Positions 1 through 7,994 are shown, numbered from the stretch's first letter. The stretch: DNA of 34,833 bases from Azoarcus sp. (GCA_030604735.1 JAUVVG010000037.1:1-34833); one strand, 5' to 3'. Numbers and translations are program-made. The notes: generated from the letters alone by a model not told the origin.

Positions 1-209
1 ATTTCCTTGAAGCCGATGTCGCACACCGCGCGGAACATGCGCATCTTGCGCTCGACGTTCATCGGCTCGAACAGGGACTGGTTGCCGTCGCGCAGGTCGG
101 TGCTCATCCAGATCGGCGCCTTGGCGATGACCTTGTTCGGCCACTGGCGGTCGGCGAGCGGGATGGCGGGGAAGGGGCGGTATTTGACGGAGGGGTCGGG
201 CAACATCAT
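1..209 (-). CDS. leuA: 2-isopropylmalate synthase, N-terminal part (truncated by window edge)
   Basis: This is the first ~69 codons of 2-isopropylmalate synthase, which condenses 2-oxoisovalerate with acetyl-CoA in the first committed step of leucine synthesis in the cytoplasm. The translated start reads [13 protein letters not shown] and continues to [15 protein letters not shown]. That second stretch is the N-terminal metal/substrate loop of the long (type 2) LeuA family; the Arg-Asp pair of LRDGNQ is the conserved catalytic motif. The ATG at 209 is chosen because GAGGA lies about 11 bases upstream on the minus strand; the next codon is also ATG. The 3' part lies outside the window. The gene diverges from an Lrp/AsnC regulator, which suggests amino-acid-responsive control. 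Confidence 0.93.
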   Translation of the reverse strand, partial: MMLPDPSVKYRPFPAIPLADRQWPNKVIAKAPIWMSTDLRDGNQSLFEPMNVERKMRMFRAVCDIGFKE

Positions 210-249
210 GGGGTGGGTCCTCGAAGCAGGCTTGGATGCGATGAGATCA

Positions 250-255
250 AGTGTA
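250..255 (-). promoter_or_regulatory. Candidate -10 box of leuA
   Basis: On the minus strand this reads TACACT, 41 bases from the leuA start. The same hexamer, or a close variant, precedes pgi, the HDOD gene and the transglycosylase gene at similar distances. No convincing -35 box was found. Confidence 0.35.
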
Positions 256-317
256 GGCCGCACGGTGTGGCAGACGATTGCGTTTTCGAGGGTTCGTGGC
301 ACTTGTTTGGCGGAAAA

Positions 318-347
318 TTGCGTAGTTTAGTTAATGGATGACAGAAT
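318..347 (+). promoter_or_regulatory. Candidate promoter of the Lrp/AsnC regulator gene
   Basis: TTGCGT (318-323) and CAGAAT (342-347) are separated by 18 bases in the AT-rich half of the leuA/lrp intergenic region. The -10 box ends about 31 bases before the regulator's ATG. The AT-rich tract (about 313-345) would also be a natural place for Lrp-type autoregulation. The match to consensus is only moderate. Confidence 0.3.
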
Positions 348-378
348 ATGCGTCACATGACTTGAAGGCGATACGATC

Positions 379-849
379 ATGCAGCTTGACCGCTACGACC
401 GGCAGATTCTTGAGGTGCTCCAGCAAAACGGGCGCATCAGCAACCAGGACCTGGCCGACCGCATCTCGCTGTCGCCGTCCTCATGTCTGCGCCGGCTGCG
501 CGCGCTGGAGGAATCCGGCCTGATCACCGGTTACCGCGCGCTGCTGGATGCGCGCAAGCTCGGCCTGTCGCTGATGGCGTTGATCCACATCTCGATGGAC
601 CGTCACACCCCCGAGCGCTTCGCCCATTTCGAGTCGGTCGTCGCCGAGAGTCCGGAGGTGCTGGAATGCCTGCTGATCACCGGCCAGGACGCCGACTACC
701 AGCTCAAGGTGGTGGTCGCCGATATGGACGCGTATCAGGAGCTGCTGCTCACCCGCATCACCCGTATCCCCGGCGTCACCGGGGTGCACTCCAGCTTCGT
801 GCTGCGCCGGGTGATCGACAAGACGGCGCTGCCGGTCGGGCGCGGTTGA
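379..849 (+). CDS. Lrp/AsnC family transcriptional regulator
   Basis: This 156-residue protein has the full Lrp/AsnC length and layout. An N-terminal winged helix-turn-helix covers about residues 4-55, with the recognition region SLSPSSCLRRLRALEESG. A C-terminal RAM/ACT-like ligand-binding domain covers about 65-145 and contains the LLITGQDADYQLKV strand and the IPGV turn typical of the family. Such proteins bind DNA as octamers and sense amino acids. The gene is divergent from leuA with a 169-bp intergenic gap, so leuA is a likely target; this is inference. An AAGG Shine-Dalgarno lies about 10 bases upstream of the ATG. It ends 21 bp from the convergent LysR gene. Confidence 0.92.
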   Translation: MQLDRYDRQILEVLQQNGRISNQDLADRISLSPSSCLRRLRALEESGLITGYRALLDARKLGLSLMALIHISMDRHTPERFAHFESVVAESPEVLECLLITGQDADYQLKVVVADMDAYQELLLTRITRIPGVTGVHSSFVLRRVIDKTALPVGRG

Positions 850-870
850 GGCGCACAGCCCGTCAGGGAA

Positions 871-1788
871 TCATCTTTTCCGTTTCCGGCTTTCCGCATG
901 ACCGGGGTGGCGGACGATGCTGTCGATCAGGGCCTGGGTGTAGCTCGGCAGGGCGTCGCCGCGGCGCGCCAGCACGTGGCGTTCGCGCAGTGCCCAGTCT
1001 TCGTCCAGCGGTTTGATCATCAGCTGCATCGTCCGCTGGTGTCTTTGCGCGGCCGATTCCGGGACGATGCCGATGCCGACCCCGGCTTCGACCATTCGGC
1101 AGACCGATTCGAAGTTGCTGACCTGCACCCGGATGTGCAGGCGGCGGCGGGCGTCGCGCATCAGGTCGTCCACGAAGCGCTGCAAGGTGCTGCCGTCGTG
1201 CAGGCCGATATAGTCGTGCGCGACGATGTCGTCGAATCGTACCGTGTCGCGCCCGGCCAGCGGATGGCCGGGCGCGACCGCCAGCACCAGCCGGTCGGCG
1301 CTGAAGGTGATGACTTCCAGGCCTTCGGCGTTGATCGGGCCGGAGGTGATGCCGAGGTCGGTGCTGCCGTCCAGTACGCCGCGGATGATCTCGGCGGTCG
1401 GACGCTCCTGCAGGTCGACGTCCACCTTGGGGTGGGCGACCAGGAAGGTGGCGAGCACTTCCGGCATGAACTCGGTGACCGCGGTGGTGTTGGCGAAGAC
1501 CCGGATGCTGCCCTGCACGCCCTCGCCGTAGCGCTGCAGCTCGGACTTCATGTGCTCGATCTCGCCCAGGATGGTGCGGGCATGGCGCAGCAGGCTCTGG
1601 CCGGCCGGGGTCAGCGCGACGCCGCGGGGCGCGCGGTAGAGCAGGCGCACGCCCACTTCGGCCTCGAGATCCTTGATCCGGGCGCTGACCGCCGGCAGCG
1701 AGAGGTGGCTGCGCTCGGCCGCACGGGTCAAGCTCTTGGTTTCGGCGATCAGGCTGAAGAGCGTGAGATCGCGCAGGTCGATGTGCAT
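871..1788 (-). CDS. LysR-family regulator of the itaconate operon (RipR-like)
   Basis: This 305-residue protein is a normal-length LysR regulator. The N-terminal winged helix-turn-helix (residues 1-60) includes SLTRAAERSHLSLPAVSARI. It is followed by the linker helix and a two-lobe substrate-binding domain with the late GVGIGIVPESAA motif. The start at 1788 (MHIDLRDLTLF) fits the family N-terminus; an in-frame upstream extension to 2271 would add about 160 non-homologous residues across the intergenic region. The gene is divergent from the five-gene CoA operon. In P. aeruginosa a LysR regulator (PA0877, RipR) sits in the same place beside the itaconate genes. It probably activates the operon in response to itaconate or a CoA derivative (inference). 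Confidence 0.9.
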   Translation of the reverse strand: MHIDLRDLTLFSLIAETKSLTRAAERSHLSLPAVSARIKDLEAEVGVRLLYRAPRGVALTPAGQSLLRHARTILGEIEHMKSELQRYGEGVQGSIRVFANTTAVTEFMPEVLATFLVAHPKVDVDLQERPTAEIIRGVLDGSTDLGITSGPINAEGLEVITFSADRLVLAVAPGHPLAGRDTVRFDDIVAHDYIGLHDGSTLQRFVDDLMRDARRRLHIRVQVSNFESVCRMVEAGVGIGIVPESAAQRHQRTMQLMIKPLDEDWALRERHVLARRGDALPSYTQALIDSIVRHPGHAESRKRKR

Positions 1789-1976
1789 GCGTAGGGAGGT
1801 CCGGTGAGTGGGGCGGTGGCCGCTAGAGCGGGGGTCAATGATAGCGGGCGTGGCACTCACCGCGTTGCAACCATCGACTCGGTTGGGCGAGAACGCGGTT
1901 TCGGTTGCTGCGTGGCGCTGTCGACACGGTCGGCCGGGGCGACGATGGGCAGCCGAGACCGCGTTTGGGCGCCGAG

Positions 1977-1991
1977 TTAAGCATAGTTGAA
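1977..1991. promoter_or_regulatory. Candidate LysR-type operator (T-N11-A box)
   Basis: TTAAGCATAGTTGAA is an imperfect dyad that contains a T-N11-A core, the hallmark of LysR-regulator recognition sites. It lies in the 301-bp divergent region between the LysR gene and the MaoC-type hydratase gene, about 100 bp upstream of the hydratase start. A second AT-rich dyad (AATT-GTG-AATT) follows at about 2005-2015. The box was assigned by eye only. Confidence 0.35.
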
Positions 1992-2089
1992 GCCCTGCTA
2001 CACGAATTGTGAATTGCCACGTGTCGCCTGTGGCGGGAAGATGGGGGCTTCGTGCCGTATGGCCTGACCCGAGGATGGAGCGCACTGCC

Positions 2090-2947
2090 ATGACTGATGA
2101 AACCCAAGCCGTGCAGGCTGACTTGTCCCGATGGCTGGGTCGCGAGGAATTTCGCGCCGACCGGATCGACCGGCGCATTGCCCAGGCGCTGGCCGCGACC
2201 TTCGACCTGGACCCCGAGTCTATGAAGGAGGGGACCGAACTGCCGCCGCTGTGGCACTGGGCCTTCTTCACGCCGAACGCCCGCCGTAGCGAGATCGGTC
2301 AGGATGGCCACCCGAAGCGCGGCGGTTTTCTGCCGCCGGTGGAGCTGCCGAACCGCATGTGGGCGGGCGGGCGCCTCAGTTTTCGCCAGCCGCTGCGGGT
2401 CGGCGAGGCGGTCACCCGGGTGTCGCGCATCATCCGTTGCGAACGCAAGAGCGGCCGAAGCGGTGATCTGGTGTTCGTCACGGTCGAGCACACGATCTCC
2501 GGCGAGCGGGGCGTGGCGCTGATCGAGGAACACGACATCGTCTACCGTCAGCCGGCGCCGAAAGGCGGTCCGCTGGCCGGCGGGCCGGTCGAAGCCGTCG
2601 CCGAATTCCGCGACACCGTGCATCCCGACCCGGTACTGCTGTTCCGCTACTCGGCGCTGACCTTCAATGGCCACCGTATCCACTACGACCACCCCTACGT
2701 GACCGGCGAGGAAGGCTATCCCGGCCTGGTGGTGCATGGTCCGCTGACCGCGACCCTGCTGCTGGACGCGTTCCGGGCTGCTCACCCGGACAAGCGGGTG
2801 CTCCGTTTCTCGTTCCGCGCGGTCGGCCCGCTCTACGACACCATGGACTTCGAGGTCTGCGGCCGGCTGACCGGCCCCGACAGCGCCGAACTGTGGACCG
2901 ATTGCGACGGACGCCTGACGATGAAGGCCGACGTTGTGTTCGCGTGA
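2090..2947 (+). CDS. ich: MaoC-type acyl-CoA hydratase, probable itaconyl-CoA hydratase
   Basis: This 285-residue protein matches the double-hotdog (FAS1/HTD2-like, MaoC) hydratases in length. The catalytic hydratase-2-type segment sits near residues 190-220 and reads FSALTFNGHRIHYDHPY, followed by YPGLVVHGPL. In the itaconate pathway the Ich/RipB enzyme hydrates itaconyl-CoA to citramalyl-CoA; mesaconyl-C4-CoA hydratases are close relatives. The start at 2090 has GGAG about 9 bases upstream. Upstream in-frame ATGs at 2075 and 2009 lack well-placed ribosome sites. It is the first gene of the operon and faces the LysR gene. The specific substrate is inferred from the neighbouring CoA-transferase and CitE-like lyase. 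Confidence 0.82.
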   Translation: MTDETQAVQADLSRWLGREEFRADRIDRRIAQALAATFDLDPESMKEGTELPPLWHWAFFTPNARRSEIGQDGHPKRGGFLPPVELPNRMWAGGRLSFRQPLRVGEAVTRVSRIIRCERKSGRSGDLVFVTVEHTISGERGVALIEEHDIVYRQPAPKGGPLAGGPVEAVAEFRDTVHPDPVLLFRYSALTFNGHRIHYDHPYVTGEEGYPGLVVHGPLTATLLLDAFRAAHPDKRVLRFSFRAVGPLYDTMDFEVCGRLTGPDSAELWTDCDGRLTMKADVVFA

Positions 2948-3108
2948 GGCCACAAATGCTCGCGCTTGCGATGGGTCAGCTGCAGGGACTGGATCGAAGC
3001 AACTGATGACCGGGCGCATCGCCCCCAACCCACCTTCAGGCGCCCGTGACGACAGGTGCTGGCCGGGCCACTCGGAAGAGGGTCTGGCAATGAGAACAGG
3101 AGACATGA

Positions 3109-4275
3109 ATGACCCGACTCGACACCCCCGACCAGTACCAGGAGATCCGCGATGCGGTGCGCAGCCTGTGCGCCGCCTTCCCGGACGAATACTTCCGCAA
3201 GATCGATGAGGCGCGCGGCTACCCGGAAGCCTTCGTCGACGCGCTGATGCAAGCCGGCTGGCTGTCGGCGATGATTCCCGAGGAATACGGCGGTTCCGGT
3301 CTCGGGCTGGCCGAGGCCTCGGTGATCATGGAAGAGATCAACCGCTGCGGCGCCAATGCCGGCGCGGTGCATGGCCAGATGTACAACATGGGCACGGTGC
3401 TGCGCCACGGCAGCCCGGCGCAGAAGCAGAAGTATCTGCCCGAGATCGCCGCCGGCCGGCTGCGCATCCAGTCCATGGGCGTGACCGAACCGACCACCGG
3501 CACCGACACCACCAAGATCAAGACCACCGCGGTCAAGAAGGACGGCCGCTACGTGGTCAATGGCCAGAAGGTGTGGATCTCGCGGGTGCAGCACTCCGAC
3601 CTGATGGTGCTGCTCGCGCGTACCACGCCACTGGCCGAGGTGAAGAAGAAGTCCGAAGGCATGTCGATCTTCATCGTCGATCTGCGCGAGGCCATCGGCA
3701 AGGGCATGGAAGTGCGGCCGATTCCGAACATGGTCAACCACGAGACCAACGAACTCTTCTTCGACAACCTCGAGATCCCCGAGGAGAACCTGATCGGCGA
3801 AGAGGGCAAGGGCTTCAAGTACATCCTCGACGGGCTCAACGCCGAGCGCACGCTGATCGCGGCCGAGTGCATCGGCGACGGCTACTGGTTCGTCAAACGG
3901 GCGGTGAACTACGCCAACGAGCGCGTGGTGTTCGACCGCCCGATCGGCAAGAACCAGGGGGTGCAGTTTCCGATCGCCGATGCCTTCATCGAGGTCGAAG
4001 CGGCCAACCTGATGCGCTTCCGCGCCTGCGCGCTGTTCGACGCCCACCAGCCTTGCGGCGCCGAGGCCAATATGGCCAAGTACCTGGCGGCCAAGGCCTC
4101 GTGGGAAGCGGCCAACGTGTGCCTGCAGACCCACGGCGGCTTCGGCTTTGCCAACGAATACGACGTCGAGCGCAAGTTCCGCGAGACCCGGCTGTACCAG
4201 GTCGCGCCGATCTCGACCAACCTGATCTATTCCTACGTGGCCGAGCATCTGCTCGGGCTGCCGCGCTCGTTCTGA
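3109..4275 (+). CDS. Acyl-CoA dehydrogenase of the itaconate operon
   Basis: This 388-residue protein has the acyl-CoA dehydrogenase layout: N-terminal helices, a middle beta domain with the FAD/substrate motif MGVTEPTTGTDTTKIKT, and a C-terminal helical domain with GGFGFANEYDVERKFRETRL. FAD-dependent desaturation of an acyl-CoA is the family reaction. The usual C-terminal catalytic Glu (in YEGTSEI of typical members) is not visible; the aligned stretch reads QVAPISTNLI. The base may lie elsewhere, as in isovaleryl-CoA dehydrogenase. AGGAG precedes the ATG by about 7 bases. A dehydrogenase occupies the same relative place in the P. aeruginosa itaconate locus (PA0879), where its role is not clear to me. 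Confidence 0.88.
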   Translation: MTRLDTPDQYQEIRDAVRSLCAAFPDEYFRKIDEARGYPEAFVDALMQAGWLSAMIPEEYGGSGLGLAEASVIMEEINRCGANAGAVHGQMYNMGTVLRHGSPAQKQKYLPEIAAGRLRIQSMGVTEPTTGTDTTKIKTTAVKKDGRYVVNGQKVWISRVQHSDLMVLLARTTPLAEVKKKSEGMSIFIVDLREAIGKGMEVRPIPNMVNHETNELFFDNLEIPEENLIGEEGKGFKYILDGLNAERTLIAAECIGDGYWFVKRAVNYANERVVFDRPIGKNQGVQFPIADAFIEVEAANLMRFRACALFDAHQPCGAEANMAKYLAAKASWEAANVCLQTHGGFGFANEYDVERKFRETRLYQVAPISTNLIYSYVAEHLLGLPRSF

Positions 4276-4292
4276 TGCGGGAGGACGCTACG

Positions 4293-5843
4293 ATGATTGC
4301 CGCCAACGATCCGCATCGGAAGCCGAATATGCGTTTGGACGAGCGTTCGACTCCTGGTTCGGCTGCGAACCAGAACCCCGATGTGAGTCAGAACGTAAGC
4401 CCGTCCGTAAGCCCGTCCGTGAGTCCAAACCCGAGTCCGAATCCGATGAGTGCAACCGTGAAAACAGATTCAAACCCCGGCGCTGCCCTGTGCGCGTTCG
4501 TCTCGACGCTGCGTTACGAAGATCTGCCGCCCGAAGTCGTCACCCGTACCGAGGAGCTCTTCCTCGACTGGCTGGCCTCGGCGCTGGCGGCCAAGGGCAT
4601 GCACCCGATCCCGCAGTTCGAGGCCTTCACGCGCGCGATGGGGCCGTCCGACGGCCGGTGCGAGGTCCTGGTCAGCCGCACCCGCAGTTCGGCCTACTTC
4701 GCGGCCTGGGTCAATGCCGCGTCCTCCCACCTGGTCGAGCAGGACGACCTGCACAACAGCTCGGTGCTGCATCCGGCCACGGTGGTGTTTCCAGCGGCGC
4801 TGGCCGCGGCGCAGGATGTCGGCGCGTCCGGGGCGGAGCTGATCGCGGCCTCGGTCGCCGGCTACGAGGCCGGTATCCGGATCGGTGAGTTCCTCGGGCG
4901 ATCCCACTACCGGATCTTTCACACCACCGCGACGGTCGGCACGCTCGCCGCCGCGGTCGCGGTGGGCCGCTTGCTGAAGCTGACCCCGGCACAAATGGTC
5001 CATGCCCTCGGCTCGGCCGGCACCCAGGCCGCCGGGCTGTGGGAGTTCCTGCGCGATGCCGCCGACTCCAAGCAGCTTCATCCCGCCCATGCCGCGGCGA
5101 GCGGGCTGGCCGCCGCCTATCTCGCGCGCGACGGCGTGACCGGGGCGCAGCGCATTCTCGATGGCGCCAAGGGCCTGGCGGCCGGCATGTCCTCCGACGC
5201 CGATCCGGCCCGGCTCGACGCAGGGCTCGGCCACCGCTGGGCCTTGCTCGAGACCTCGTTCAAGTTCCACGCCTCGTGCCGCCACACCCACCCGGCGGCC
5301 GATGCGCTGCTCGCGGTGATGCACGAACACCGGCTCGCCGCCGACGACATCGCGAAGGTTGTCACCCGGGTCCATCAGGGCGCCATCGACGTGCTGGGCG
5401 CGGTCGTGTTGCCGACCACGGTGCACCAGGCCAAGTTCTCGATGGGCACCGTGCTCGGCCTGCTCGCGGTGCATGGCACGGCCAGCCTCGACGCCTTCCG
5501 CGACCACGCGCTCACCGATGCGCGGGTGGCCGCCTTCCGCGACAAGGTCAGCATGGTGCTCGACCCGGAGGTCGACCAGGCCTATCCGCAGCGCTGGCTG
5601 GGCCGGGTCGAGGTGACGACTCGCAGTGGCGAAACCTTCCACGGCGCGATCGACGAGCCCAAGGGCGACCCGGGCAACACCCTGTCGCGTGCGGAGCTGG
5701 CCGACAAGACGCGACGCCTGGCCCGCTTTTCCGGTGCGGCCACCGAGAACGAGGTCGAGGCCTTGATCGAGCGGGTGTGGCAACTGCACGCCGCCACCGA
5801 CGTCAGCCGTCTGTTGCCCGCGGCCGGGGAGGACACGCCATGA
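4293..5843 (+). CDS. MmgE/PrpD family protein with repetitive N-terminal extension
   Basis: This 516-residue protein has an MmgE/PrpD core from about residue 55 on. The family includes 2-methylcitrate dehydratase PrpD, bacterial iminodisuccinate epimerase and cis-aconitate decarboxylases (fungal CadA, animal ACOD1). Visible landmarks are EQDDLHNSSVLHPATVV (conserved Asp and His), FHTTATVGTLAAAVAVG and FHASCRHTHPAADAL. A gene of this family also lies in the P. aeruginosa itaconate locus. The start at 4293 has GGGAGG 8 bases upstream and lies 17 bases after the dehydrogenase stop. A later in-frame ATG at 4446 would give a typical 465-residue protein without the odd Ser/Asn-Pro tract, but lacks a good ribosome site. 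The stop overlaps the next start. The reaction is unknown; isomerisation or hydration of a C5/C6 dicarboxylate is plausible. Confidence 0.82.
   Translation: MIAANDPHRKPNMRLDERSTPGSAANQNPDVSQNVSPSVSPSVSPNPSPNPMSATVKTDSNPGAALCAFVSTLRYEDLPPEVVTRTEELFLDWLASALAAKGMHPIPQFEAFTRAMGPSDGRCEVLVSRTRSSAYFAAWVNAASSHLVEQDDLHNSSVLHPATVVFPAALAAAQDVGASGAELIAASVAGYEAGIRIGEFLGRSHYRIFHTTATVGTLAAAVAVGRLLKLTPAQMVHALGSAGTQAAGLWEFLRDAADSKQLHPAHAAASGLAAAYLARDGVTGAQRILDGAKGLAAGMSSDADPARLDAGLGHRWALLETSFKFHASCRHTHPAADALLAVMHEHRLAADDIAKVVTRVHQGAIDVLGAVVLPTTVHQAKFSMGTVLGLLAVHGTASLDAFRDHALTDARVAAFRDKVSMVLDPEVDQAYPQRWLGRVEVTTRSGETFHGAIDEPKGDPGNTLSRAELADKTRRLARFSGAATENEVEALIERVWQLHAATDVSRLLPAAGEDTP
4395..4418 (+). repeat. Tandem 12-bp repeat in a Ser/Pro-rich coding tract
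   Basis: GTAAGCCCGTCC occurs twice in tandem. A degenerate continuation encodes alternating Val-Ser-Pro, Asn-Pro and Ser-Pro up to about 4449. The tract uses codons that are rare in the neighbouring genes (GTA, AGT, CCA, AAT). Confidence 0.8.
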
Positions 5844-7057
5844 ACCCGAACCCGAACCCGAACCCGAACCCGCCCGGCGGCATGCTGCCGCTGGAGGGCG
5901 TCACCGTCGTCTCGCTCGAGCACGCGATCGCTGCGCCACTCGCGACCCGTCACCTGGCCGACCTCGGCGCCCGGGTGATCAAGGTCGAGCGCCCCGGTGT
6001 CGGCGATTTCGCCCGTGCCTACGACCACCGGGTGGACGGGCTCGCTTCCCACTTCGTGTGGGTGAACCGCTCCAAGGAAAGCCTGACCCTGGATCTCAAG
6101 CAGCCTGAGGCGCAGGAGATCCTGCACCGGGTGCTGGCGGAGGCCGACGTGCTGGTACAGAACCTCGCACCGGGCGCGGCTGCCCGGCTCGGGCTGTCGT
6201 TCGAGGCCTTGTCGCCGAAGAACCCGAAGCTGATCGTGTGCGACATCTCCGGCTACGGCGAGGGCGGCCCCTACACCCACAAGAAGGCCTACGATCTGCT
6301 GATCCAGAGCGAGTCGGGTTTTCTGTCGGTCACCGGCACGCCGGACGAGCAGGTCAAGGCCGGCATCTCGATCGCAGACATCGCGGCTGGCATGTATGCC
6401 TACTCGCAGATACTGGGGGCGCTGATCGAGCGCGGCCGCAGCGGACGTGGCCGGCGGATCGAGATCGCGATGATCGACGCGATGGTCGAGTGGATGGGCT
6501 TCCCGATGTATTACGCCTACCAGGCCCAGCCGGCGCCGGGACGGGCCGGCGCGTCGCACGCGACGATCTACCCCTACGGCCCGTTCCGCGCCGGCGATGG
6601 ACGTACCGTAATGCTCGGCTTGCAGAACGAACGCGAATGGGCGGTGTTCTGCGACAAGGTGCTCGGCGATGGGGCGATCGCGATCGATGCCCGTTTCGCC
6701 AGCAACGCACAGCGCCATGCCAACCGCGACGCGGTGCGCGAGATGATCGAGCAGCGCTTCGCCAACCTCAGCGCGGACGAGGTCATCGCCCGGCTCGACG
6801 CGGCCGACATCGCCAACGCTCATGTCAGCACGATGGCCGACATCTGGTCCCATCCCCAACTCAGCGCGCGGCAACGCTGGGTCGAGGTCGGTTCGCCGAC
6901 CGGCCCGCTGCCTGCGCTGCAACCACCCGGCATGGGCGGCGACCATCCGGCGCGCATGGACCCGGTGCCCGCGCTGGGTGAGCACACCGAGGCCATCCTC
7001 GCCGAACTCGGCTACGGCGACCGCATCGCCGGCCTACGCGAACGCAAGGTGGTGTGA
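5840..7057 (+). CDS. ict: Class III CoA-transferase, probable itaconate CoA-transferase
   Basis: This 405-residue protein is a CaiB/BaiF (family III) CoA-transferase. The N-terminal signature GVTVVSLEHAIAAPLATRHL and the HLADLGARVIKVERPGVGDF segment are clear. Asp152 in KKAYDLLIQSESGF sits where the family's catalytic Asp forms the aspartyl-CoA anhydride. Inferred role: activate itaconate with CoA (succinyl-CoA as donor), as Ict/RipA does in P. aeruginosa. The start at 5840 has GGGGAGGA about 8 bases upstream and overlaps the previous stop (ATGA), so translation is probably coupled. The first ten residues are an Asn-Pro repeat; an alternative ATG at 5882 would remove it and give the typical ~391 residues. 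Confidence 0.85.
   Translation: MNPNPNPNPNPPGGMLPLEGVTVVSLEHAIAAPLATRHLADLGARVIKVERPGVGDFARAYDHRVDGLASHFVWVNRSKESLTLDLKQPEAQEILHRVLAEADVLVQNLAPGAAARLGLSFEALSPKNPKLIVCDISGYGEGGPYTHKKAYDLLIQSESGFLSVTGTPDEQVKAGISIADIAAGMYAYSQILGALIERGRSGRGRRIEIAMIDAMVEWMGFPMYYAYQAQPAPGRAGASHATIYPYGPFRAGDGRTVMLGLQNEREWAVFCDKVLGDGAIAIDARFASNAQRHANRDAVREMIEQRFANLSADEVIARLDAADIANAHVSTMADIWSHPQLSARQRWVEVGSPTGPLPALQPPGMGGDHPARMDPVPALGEHTEAILAELGYGDRIAGLRERKVV
5843..5872 (+). repeat. Five tandem AACCCG hexamers at the start of ict
   Basis: Five perfect copies of AACCCG follow the ATG directly and encode (Asn-Pro)5. Because the unit is six bases, copy-number slippage would change length without shifting frame. Confidence 0.92.
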
Positions 7058-7977
7058 TGAACGAAACGACGCGACAGCCCGTGCACTCCACCTTGCAGCC
7101 GGCCGTACGGACGTCCTCCGGTGTCGATGATGGCGCCGCGCCCGATCTCGGTCGGGCGCGCACCTTCCTGTTCGTGCCGGCGACCCGGCCGGAGCGCATC
7201 GCCAAGGCCTTCGCGACCGGCACCGATGTGGTCATTGTCGATCTCGAGGATGCGGTGGCGCCGGGCGACAAGCCGGCCGCCCGCGACGCCCTGCTGGCGT
7301 GGCTGGCCGACCACCCGGAGGCGCGGGTGGTGGTGCGGATCAACGCCGCCGGCACGCCCTGGCACGAAGCCGATCTGGCGGCCTGCCGCCATGCCGGGGT
7401 GGCGGGCGTGATGCTACCCAAGGCCGACAGCGCGGCGCAGGTGGAGCATGCCCATTGCTGCAGCGGCAAGCCGGTGCTCGGCATCATCGAAACCGGGCAG
7501 GGGCTGGAAGCGCTCGCCGAGGTGGCGCGTGCATCAGGCTGCGCCCGGCTGGTTTTCGGCAAGCTCGACCTCGCGGTCGAGCTCGACCTGGTTCCCGACG
7601 AGTCCGACCCGGAAGAGCTGGTCTTTCTGCCGTGGCGGGCGATGCTGGTGCTGGCGAGCCAGCGGGCCGGGTTGCCGGCACCGGTGGATGGGGTGTTCAC
7701 CGGCATCGGGGACGAGGCCGCGCTGGCCCGTTACGCCGCCCGTGCACGGCGTCATGGTTTCGGCGGGCAGTTGCTGATCCACCCGACCCAGGTCGCTGCC
7801 GCGGCTGCGGCATTCACCCCGTCCGCGCAGGACATCGCCTGGGCCAAGGCGGTCATCCAGGCGGCACGGGCTGCGGGTGGCGGCGCAGCGGTCGTCGAAG
7901 GGCGCATGATCGATGCCCCGGTGATCGCCCGTGCCGAGCGGGTGCTTGCAGTGGCGCGAGTGTTCGGGCTGGCGTGA
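7057..7977 (+). CDS. ccl: HpcH/HpaI (CitE-like) lyase, probable citramalyl-CoA lyase
   Basis: This 306-residue protein is a CitE-like TIM-barrel lyase. It has the N-terminal RTFLFVPATRPERIAKA, the DVVIVDLEDAVAPGDKPAAR metal/substrate motif, GIIETGQGL with the conserved metal-binding Glu, and FGKLDLAVELD. The pathway role is Mg-dependent cleavage of citramalyl-CoA to acetyl-CoA and pyruvate, the last step of itaconate breakdown (Ccl/RipC). The ATG at 7057 overlaps the upstream stop by one base (TGATG); a GTG just before it is an alternative start. About 30 N-terminal residues before the barrel have no visible motif. It is the last gene of the operon. Confidence 0.85.
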   Translation: MNETTRQPVHSTLQPAVRTSSGVDDGAAPDLGRARTFLFVPATRPERIAKAFATGTDVVIVDLEDAVAPGDKPAARDALLAWLADHPEARVVVRINAAGTPWHEADLAACRHAGVAGVMLPKADSAAQVEHAHCCSGKPVLGIIETGQGLEALAEVARASGCARLVFGKLDLAVELDLVPDESDPEELVFLPWRAMLVLASQRAGLPAPVDGVFTGIGDEAALARYAARARRHGFGGQLLIHPTQVAAAAAAFTPSAQDIAWAKAVIQAARAAGGGAAVVEGRMIDAPVIARAERVLAVARVFGLA

Positions 7978-7994
7978 GCGTCAGTTAGCGTGAA

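Noticed and set aside
4395-4418. Short tandem repeats considered as a CRISPR or VNTR array
   Set aside because: There are only two perfect 12-bp copies without spacers, and they lie in a coding frame; reported as a simple repeat instead.
4470-5789. A 439-codon minus-strand frame
   Set aside because: It is an exact shadow of the MmgE/PrpD gene with low-complexity Arg/Gly/His composition.
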